Shown one piece after another: positions 4,284-9,024 of a stretch of 9,024 nt of DNA. Source of the stretch: DATJFH01 sp035495815 (GTDB taxonomy: Bacteria > Acidobacteriota > Terriglobia > Bryobacterales > Bryobacteraceae); the NCBI GenBank assembly GCA_035495815.1, contig DATJFH010000086.1, positions 1 to 9,024 of the forward strand, given 5' to 3'. Position 1 is the stretch's first letter, and each line of letters opens with the position of its first letter. A program made the position numbers and the translations under genes. Below the pieces are notes generated by a model that was not told the DNA's origin, ran no database searches, and saw only the letters and a program-made list of their open reading frames with translations.

Positions 4284-6652
4284 AGCGCACCAGACAATCG
4301 ACGGCGTTCGTGCTGTGCGTGAGCGCATGGAGCGTGCTTCACCCATCGATCACGCCTGTCGTCCTCGGCGCACAAACCGCCGCTCCCCGGACCGCCACCA
4401 CGAATGGGACAGTACGGGACGTCGACGGTGGATGGCCCCGCGATTACACCACAGCAAGCGGTGCCACGCTTCGCGTCTTTCAACCACAGGTGGCGAGTTG
4501 GGACGGTAAGCGCCGCATGGTGGCCTACGCTGCCGTCTCCTACGCCGCAAAAGGCGCCGCCAAGCCCGCGGTGGGAACGGTGAAGTTCGAAGCAGACACG
4601 ATGGTGGCGATCGACGAACGGCTGGTTAATTTCAGCCGCGTCAAGCTCACACAGTCAAGCTTCCCAGGCTTGTCGAAGGACCAGCTGCAGGACATCGTCG
4701 CGGCCATCGAACAGGCCCTGCCCCAGGCCGGGTCCCCTATTGCGCTGGATCGCGTGCTCGCTCGGCTGGACAAGAGTCAGATCATTCCGAAAAACGTGGT
4801 GGGGGTGAAGTCTGATCCGCCGATCATTTTCTACAGCACGGTGCCGGCCATCCTCGTGAATCTGGACAACGACCCGGTGTGGAGTCCCATCAAGGGGAAT
4901 GACCTCCGATTCGCCGTGAACACGAATTGGGATCTGTTCGAGCATGTGCCCACTCGGACGTTCTACCTGCGAAACGGCGGAAGCTGGCTCGCCGCAGCCG
5001 ACATCAGAGGACCATGGAAGGTGGCGGGAAAGCTGCCGGGCAGTTTCACTCAGCTGCCCGCCGACGACAACTGGAAGGATGTCAAAGCCGCGCTGCCCGG
5101 GCGCCCGCCGGCCACCCCACCCCGTGTGTTCGTGAGCATGACGCCGGCAGAGTTAGTCCTGCTGCAGGGCCCTCCGAAGTATGTGGCGGTGGCCGGCACC
5201 CGGCTCTTCTGGGTGTCCAACACGGAAAGCGATGTCTTCAGACTCGGAACAGACGGGCCGGTGTACTTCCTCGTCTCTGGACGATGGTTTACCGCAGCCG
5301 ACTTTGCGGGGCCCTGGACCTTCGCCACTCTGGGGTTGCCGGCCGACTTCAAGAGCATCCCACTCGGGCACGAACGGTCGCGTGTCCTCGCTTCCGTTCC
5401 TGGCACTGATCAAGCCGCCGAAGCCGTGCTCATCGCCCAAATCCCGCAAACGGCGCGCGTGGAGAAGAAACTCGTTCAAGCCCCGGAGGTGCAGTACGAC
5501 GGAGCACCGCAGTACGAGCCGATCCCAAGCACCACCGTGTCGCGAGCGGTGAATACCGACAAGGACATCATCAAGGTGGGCGATCTCTATTACATGTGCT
5601 TCCAGGGCGTATGGTTCATGGGGCGGAGCCCGAACGGTCCGTGGGAAGTTACGGGATCGGTGCCCGGACAGATCTACGAGATCCCGGTCAGCTCCCCTTC
5701 GTACAACGTCACCAATGTCACCGTCGTGGAAGATGACGATGATGCGGTGGTGTTCGCCACCGCGGCCGCTTACACCGGTGTGATGGTTGCGTGGGGCTGT
5801 GCCGTCTGGGGCAGCGGCTACTACTATCCGCCTTACGTCTGGTATGGCGGGTACTATCCGGTGTACCGCCCCTACTACCCCAGCTACGGCTATCACGCCT
5901 CCTACAACCCATGGACCGGCACTTACAGTCGCGGCGTGGCCGCGTATGGTCCGTACGGCGGCGCCGGGGTGGGCGCGCGGTACAACCCGAGGACCGGCAC
6001 GTACGCGCGCGGCGCAGCGGCGTACGGTCCATCGGGCGCGCGAGGGGTGGCCTCGGCGTACAACCCGCGCACTGGTGCGTACGGCACCACCAGGCAAGGC
6101 TCGAACGTCTACGGCAGCTGGGGCCAGACCGGCGTCCAGCGCGGCGATCAATGGGCCACGACGTCCCGGGTGACGAACAACGTCACCGGCGCGACAACGC
6201 GCGCAACGCAGGGAAGCGGCGGTGGCAGCGCCATTACCCGCACAGGGCCGCAGGGAAGCGGCGGCATCGCGCGTTCTGCGAGCGGCGACGTTTATGCGGG
6301 GCAGGACGGGAACGTCTATCGCAAACAGAACGGTTCCTGGCAGCAGTATGGCGGCAACGGCAACTGGAACTCGGTCCCGCAGCCCACACCACAGCAGCGC
6401 GATCAGGCGCAGCAACGCGCCGCCGACTCGCGAAGCCAGACGGGGACACGGCCGGCATCCACCGATGCGGCAACGATGGGACAACTCGATCGTGATTCGT
6501 CGGCCCGGGCGGAAGGAGCGCAGCGGACGCGCGATGCCAGCACCCAGCGCGCTCCCTCCACCGGCACGACGACAAGTCGTCCGTCAGGGAGCTACCGCCC
6601 GAGCGGCGGTGGCGCCCGCAGCGCACCACGAGGCGGCGGCCGGCGCCGATAG
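4280..6652 (+). CDS. Large secreted Trp/Gly-module protein with YNPxTG repeats (carbohydrate-binding V/XII-like)
   Basis: This 790-residue protein begins with an N-terminal export signal (about 1-32, ending VVLGAQ). Residues 33-220 form a domain I do not recognise. Three modules of the form Y-x-x-x-x-G-x-W-x-x-x-x-x-x-GPW follow: 228-260 (YLRNGGSWLAAADIRGPW), 329-361 (YFLVSGRWFTAADFAGPW) and 437-470 (YYMCFQGVWFMGRSPNGPW). They resemble what is often annotated as carbohydrate-binding family V/XII. After an acidic patch (EDDDD, about 484-488) comes a hydrophobic stretch (FATAAAYTGVMVAWGCAVW), a Gly/Tyr/Pro segment (about 511-540), three tandem 26-aa YNPxTG repeats (542-612), another short Gly-Trp module (671-696, VYAGQDGNVYRKQNGSW) and a low-complexity Gln/Arg/Ser/Gly tail ending GGGRRR. 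Likely periplasmic or surface-exposed and possibly bound to polysaccharide or peptidoglycan. Binding and location are inferred; no catalytic motif is visible. Confidence 0.85.
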   Translation: MKRTRQSTAFVLCVSAWSVLHPSITPVVLGAQTAAPRTATTNGTVRDVDGGWPRDYTTASGATLRVFQPQVASWDGKRRMVAYAAVSYAAKGAAKPAVGTVKFEADTMVAIDERLVNFSRVKLTQSSFPGLSKDQLQDIVAAIEQALPQAGSPIALDRVLARLDKSQIIPKNVVGVKSDPPIIFYSTVPAILVNLDNDPVWSPIKGNDLRFAVNTNWDLFEHVPTRTFYLRNGGSWLAAADIRGPWKVAGKLPGSFTQLPADDNWKDVKAALPGRPPATPPRVFVSMTPAELVLLQGPPKYVAVAGTRLFWVSNTESDVFRLGTDGPVYFLVSGRWFTAADFAGPWTFATLGLPADFKSIPLGHERSRVLASVPGTDQAAEAVLIAQIPQTARVEKKLVQAPEVQYDGAPQYEPIPSTTVSRAVNTDKDIIKVGDLYYMCFQGVWFMGRSPNGPWEVTGSVPGQIYEIPVSSPSYNVTNVTVVEDDDDAVVFATAAAYTGVMVAWGCAVWGSGYYYPPYVWYGGYYPVYRPYYPSYGYHASYNPWTGTYSRGVAAYGPYGGAGVGARYNPRTGTYARGAAAYGPSGARGVASAYNPRTGAYGTTRQGSNVYGSWGQTGVQRGDQWATTSRVTNNVTGATTRATQGSGGGSAITRTGPQGSGGIARSASGDVYAGQDGNVYRKQNGSWQQYGGNGNWNSVPQPTPQQRDQAQQRAADSRSQTGTRPASTDAATMGQLDRDSSARAEGAQRTRDASTQRAPSTGTTTSRPSGSYRPSGGGARSAPRGGGRRR
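5903..6115 (+). repeat. 78-bp in-frame tandem repeats encoding YNPxTG units
   Basis: Units begin at 5903, 5981 and 6059 with a 78-bp period. The first two encode YNPWTGTYSRGVAAYGPYG and YNPRTGTYARGAAAYGPSG followed by G-A/R-GV; the third starts YNPRTGAYG and then degenerates to SNVYGSWG. The DNA copies are diverged, so the units are selected protein repeats, not a recent slippage product. Confidence 0.85.
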
Positions 6653-6680
6653 GCGGCCTTCATCAGGAGGAGAAACGCAC

Positions 6681-7193
6681 ATGATGCGAACCAGGGATTT
6701 CACCATCGCCGCCATGACGGTGCTCGCCGTTGCGGCGACTGCGCACGCGCAAACAACCACATCCACGGCCTCGGAGGAGGCGCGCGAGCTCAATCTGCGA
6801 TCGTACGTGGAACTCCTGCGATCCGACGTGCGGTCGGAGACGGTGGCGATCGTGACCGGGATGATGCAGTTCACCGATGCCGAAGACGAGAAATTCTGGC
6901 CGATCTACCGGCAGTTCGAAACCGATCTGGCGAAAGTCAACGACGACCGCATAGCACTGATCAAGGAGTACGCGGACAACTACGACGCGATGACCGACGC
7001 CGTCGCCGATCGCTTGGCGAAGAGCGCGCTCGAGCTCGAGGCGCGACGACACACGTTGAAGGTGAGCTGCTACGAGCGCGTCAAAGAGGCGTTGTCGCCG
7101 AAAACCGCTGCCCGATTTCTCCAGGTCGAGAATCAGATTCTCCTGCTGCTCGATCTCCAGATTGCGGCGGCGCTTCCAGTCGTGATGAGGTAA
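6681..7193 (+). CDS. Small helical periplasmic protein, function unknown
   Basis: The start at ATG 6681 was chosen for a strong AGGAGGAG site 8 nt upstream; the adjacent ATG at 6684 is also possible. The product is 170 residues. A signal peptide ends at AHA/Q (residue 23), then the mature protein is almost entirely helical with many charged residues: LRSYVELLRSDVRSETVAIVTGMMQFTDAEDEKFWPIYRQFETDLAKVNDDR and then LAKSALELEARRHTLKVSCYERVKEALSPKTAARFLQVENQI. The pattern of a D/E-E-x-x-F-W-P-I-Y-R motif followed by paired helices and a P-x-x-A-A-R-F-x-x-V-E-x-Q segment recalls Spy/CpxP-like periplasmic chaperone or LTXXQ-type proteins, but the LTxxQ motif is not clearly present. It may be a periplasmic chaperone or scaffold for the outer-membrane or secreted products of the same operon; this is inference from context. 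One Cys (C130) is present. Confidence 0.85.
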   Translation: MMRTRDFTIAAMTVLAVAATAHAQTTTSTASEEARELNLRSYVELLRSDVRSETVAIVTGMMQFTDAEDEKFWPIYRQFETDLAKVNDDRIALIKEYADNYDAMTDAVADRLAKSALELEARRHTLKVSCYERVKEALSPKTAARFLQVENQILLLLDLQIAAALPVVMR

Positions 7194-7197
7194 TGCC

Positions 7198-7968
7198 ATG
7201 CGAGCCATCCGTGCCGTCTTCCCAGGGATCGCAGCGATCCTCGTCCTGAGCGCCGTCCCCGTCCGGGCCGATACCGTGCGGCTCCGATCGGGACAAGCCG
7301 TTGTGGGATCGCTCCTGAGCGCCGACTCCAAGGTCGTCCGCATTCTTCTCGACAACGGCACAGTGGCCGAGTTTCCCGTGGACACGGTGAGAGCGGTCGA
7401 GTTCACAGCGCGGAAAACCGCCCCGCCACCGCCGCCGCCCGCCCCCTCAACGGCGCCTCGGCCGGTGACCCTCCCCGCCGGGACAATGCTCAACGTCCGC
7501 CTGACGCAGGGGATCGACGTGGATGCTACGAAGGCAGGCATGACGTTCAAGGCGCTGCTCGACGATCCGGTGATGGTAGGCGGACAGGTGGTGCTGGCCA
7601 GAGGCTCCACCGTGATGATTCAGGCGGTCAAGGTGGAACAGGCCGGCAAAATGAAGGGCGCCGACATGATCTCGTTGAAAGCGAACTCGATCGCTCTCGG
7701 CGGGCGCCACTATGAAATCGTGACCACGGCCGTCGAATCGAAAGGCGCCGGTGAGGGGAAGAAGACGACGCGCAAGGTGGGTGTGGGGGCGGGCCTCGGC
7801 GCCGCCATCGGCGCGATTGGCGGCGGCGGCACCGGCGCGGCTATCGGCGCGCTCGCCGGAGGCGCCACAGGCGCCGTGATGTCCAGCCAGGGTACTGAGC
7901 ACCTGCAGCTCCCTGCCGAAACCCGGCTGCAGTTCACGCTCAGCGCCTCCGTCAACGTGCATTCTTAA
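7198..7968 (+). CDS. Exported glycine-zipper protein with Lsm-like and beta-rich domains
   Basis: This 256-residue protein starts at ATG 7198, with GAGG 7 nt upstream and only 4 nt after the preceding stop. It has a signal peptide (about 1-24, ending VRA/D). Next comes a short beta domain (25-71: VRLRSGQAVVGSLLSADSKVVRILLDNGTVAEFPVDTVRAVEF), like the small SH3/Lsm-type modules found at the start of bacterial envelope proteins. A Pro-rich linker (75-89) leads to a beta-rich domain (about 90-180, LPAGTMLNVRLTQGIDVDATKAGMTFKALLDDPVMVGGQVVLARGSTV), reminiscent of the TrbI/VirB10-like barrel fold. A glycine-zipper segment (about 194-228, GVGAGLGAAIGAIGGGGTGAAIGALAGGATGAV) could insert in or pack against a membrane. 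The C-terminus is again beta-rich (LPAETRLQFTLSASVNV). Likely envelope-associated; exact role unknown. Confidence 0.85.
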   Translation: MRAIRAVFPGIAAILVLSAVPVRADTVRLRSGQAVVGSLLSADSKVVRILLDNGTVAEFPVDTVRAVEFTARKTAPPPPPPAPSTAPRPVTLPAGTMLNVRLTQGIDVDATKAGMTFKALLDDPVMVGGQVVLARGSTVMIQAVKVEQAGKMKGADMISLKANSIALGGRHYEIVTTAVESKGAGEGKKTTRKVGVGAGLGAAIGAIGGGGTGAAIGALAGGATGAVMSSQGTEHLQLPAETRLQFTLSASVNVHS

Positions 7969-7977
7969 GACGGCACG

Positions 7978-8772
7978 ATGGTGGTCCGTGCCCGTCTGGC
8001 CTGGATGCTGGCCGCAGCCTTATGGCCGCTGCCGGCGCTTGGCCAGAGTCAGGCAGGCAACCCCCAGGAAGTGGAATTACTCAAGAACGACAGCGACCCG
8101 ACACGACCCGTGTTCTTCAGTATCCGGCCTGAGTTCTCCAACCCCGGACCGGGAGTCACGCAGGCCTCGTTGATCTTCCGCTACGACCAGGCCACACTCA
8201 GGGCCCGCCGGTTCCTGCCGGGCAAGCGAGGTGTCATCCTTCGATTCGAAGTTCCCCTCGCAGCGACGGATCTTCCGGGAACACCGGCGCGGGTGGGACT
8301 GGGCGATGCATACGGCCAGATTCTGCTCGTGCCGCACTTGACGCGGACGGGTGCGTTTGTCGTCGGGACAGGACTCCTCATGCCGACTGCCAGCGACCGC
8401 GTGCTGGGCACCGGCAAATGGATCCTGGCACCCGCCACCGCGCCTGTCTGGTTCTTCGGGCCGAACGGAATGTTCTTCATCAAGCTTCAGGATTTCGTCT
8501 CCGTCGGCGGCAGCGCCTCCCGGCCCGACATCAATTTCCTTTTGATCACACCCACGTTCATCCGCAAGAGGATCGACCGCTGGTGGATCCTCGCCGACAC
8601 GGAATTGAAGACGAACTGGAAAAGAGAGGCGCGCACGGGCGTGAAAACGGGTGTGCAGGTGGGACGCGGTGTCTCTGCCAGGTTCGGGATCTGGGTGAAA
8701 CCCGAGGTGTGGTGGGGACCCAACCGGGACGGCCGGTGGAATTTGAAATTCGGCCTGGTGTGGTTCCGCTAA
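7978..8772 (+). CDS. Outer-membrane beta-barrel protein (MetA-type/transporter-like)
   Basis: This 264-residue product has a signal peptide (about 1-22, ALGQ cleavage region) and then amphipathic beta-strands rich in Arg, Trp and Gly: VFFSIRPEFSN, ASLIFRYDQA, GVILRFEVPLAA, YGQILLVPHLTRTGAFVVGTGLLMPTA, NFLLITPTFIRKRIDRWWILADTELKTNW, RTGVKTGVQVGRGVSARFGIWVKPEVWWG. It ends in WNLKFGLVWFR, a typical closing barrel strand. It resembles the family annotated as transporter or MetA-pathway-of-phenol-degradation proteins, whose substrates are mostly unproven. The ATG lies 9 nt after the previous stop with only a weak ribosome site (AAGACGG), and GTG codons directly downstream are alternatives. It is the last gene of the operon; its TAA overlaps the stop codon of the convergent MscS gene. 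Confidence 0.85.
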   Translation: MVVRARLAWMLAAALWPLPALGQSQAGNPQEVELLKNDSDPTRPVFFSIRPEFSNPGPGVTQASLIFRYDQATLRARRFLPGKRGVILRFEVPLAATDLPGTPARVGLGDAYGQILLVPHLTRTGAFVVGTGLLMPTASDRVLGTGKWILAPATAPVWFFGPNGMFFIKLQDFVSVGGSASRPDINFLLITPTFIRKRIDRWWILADTELKTNWKREARTGVKTGVQVGRGVSARFGIWVKPEVWWGPNRDGRWNLKFGLVWFR

Positions 8773-9024
8773 CCAATGTGCTGCGATCGATCCAGCGGCC
8801 TGGCGGGCGCAGCGAACCAGTCTTTCCGAGACACCAGCTTCGGCGCGGCAGGGTCGCTGACGTAGTTGGGCGACATGATCTGTACGCCGTACTCGTTGAA
8901 CAGGTCCTGAATGTGCGCGTGCAGCGCATGAAGCGTCAACGCCCGCTCGTCCTGTCGTTGCAGACACACCAGAAGCGTGTACCGCACGTAGAAGTCTTCA
9001 AGGCCGGTCTGCAAGACCAGCGGT
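8769..9024 (-). CDS. MscS-family mechanosensitive channel, C-terminal part (partial)
   Basis: The frame enters from the right edge and ends with TAG at 8771-8769, so about 84 residues are visible. The sequence VLQTGLEDFYVRYTLLV, then LHALHAHIQDLFNEYGVQIMSPNY and DPAAPKLVSRKDWFAAPA, is the hallmark of the C-terminal alpha/beta domain of MscS-like channels (the LxDFYVxYEL and FxxxGIxI/VxIxSP signatures). The family releases solutes during osmotic downshock from the inner membrane. The transmembrane pore region lies outside the window. It is convergent with the envelope operon and probably unrelated to it. Confidence 0.9.
   Translation of the reverse strand, partial: PLVLQTGLEDFYVRYTLLVCLQRQDERALTLHALHAHIQDLFNEYGVQIMSPNYVSDPAAPKLVSRKDWFAAPARPLDRSQHIG

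Noticed and set aside
5405..5421. A -24/-12-like string (TGGCAC followed by a GC at proper distance) inside the 790-aa gene.
   Set aside because: The -12 part reads AAGC, and the site is deep inside a coding region with no enhancer-like element near it and no gene start downstream within range.
5153..6484. A 443-residue minus-strand open frame antisense to the 790-aa gene.
   Set aside because: It is rich in Arg/Ala/Val/His without domains or ribosome site, a typical shadow of a GC-rich gene; the plus-strand frame has signal peptide, modules and repeats.

Overview
The window is GC-rich (roughly 60% or more) and densely coded. It looks like chromosomal DNA of a Gram-negative soil-type bacterium: there are two outer-membrane beta-barrel proteins, a lipoprotein, a MscS channel and a sigma-54 activator. 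The gene style (Gly-zipper envelope protein, Gly/Tyr/Trp-rich secreted protein, PAS-GAF enhancer-binding protein) would suit Acidobacteriota or a deltaproteobacterial-type lineage. That placement is an inference from style, not from a marker gene. I see no mobile element, tRNA, rRNA or CRISPR array.

Layout. (1) 1-1234, minus strand: a two-gene operon of an outer-membrane beta-barrel protein followed after 2 nt by a lipocalin-like lipoprotein that runs off the left edge. (2) 1235-1713: a 479-nt control region without a gene. (3) 1714-3684, plus: a sigma-54 enhancer-binding protein (EBP) with PAS, GAF, AAA+ and Fis-type HTH domains. (4) 3685-3941: a second control region. (5) 3942-8772, plus: a tight five-gene operon of a small ABM-fold protein, a 790-aa secreted protein with Trp/Gly modules and YNPxTG repeats, a small helical periplasmic protein, a Gly-zipper envelope protein, and an outer-membrane beta-barrel protein. 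(6) 8769-9024, minus: the C-terminus of a MscS-family channel, converging on the operon with overlapping stop codons.

The main result is regulatory. The operons on both sides of the EBP gene each start with a good -24/-12 (sigma-54) promoter: 1303-1319 on minus and 3864-3880 on plus. Each promoter has, about 130-140 bp upstream of its predicted start, the same palindromic element in the same orientation (TCCGACATTKCGGA, 13 of 14 positions shared). The simplest reading is that this element is the EBP's enhancer site and that the three transcription units form one local sigma-54 regulon that remodels the cell envelope in response to a signal sensed by the PAS and GAF domains. The signal and the function of the envelope proteins cannot be read from the sequence.
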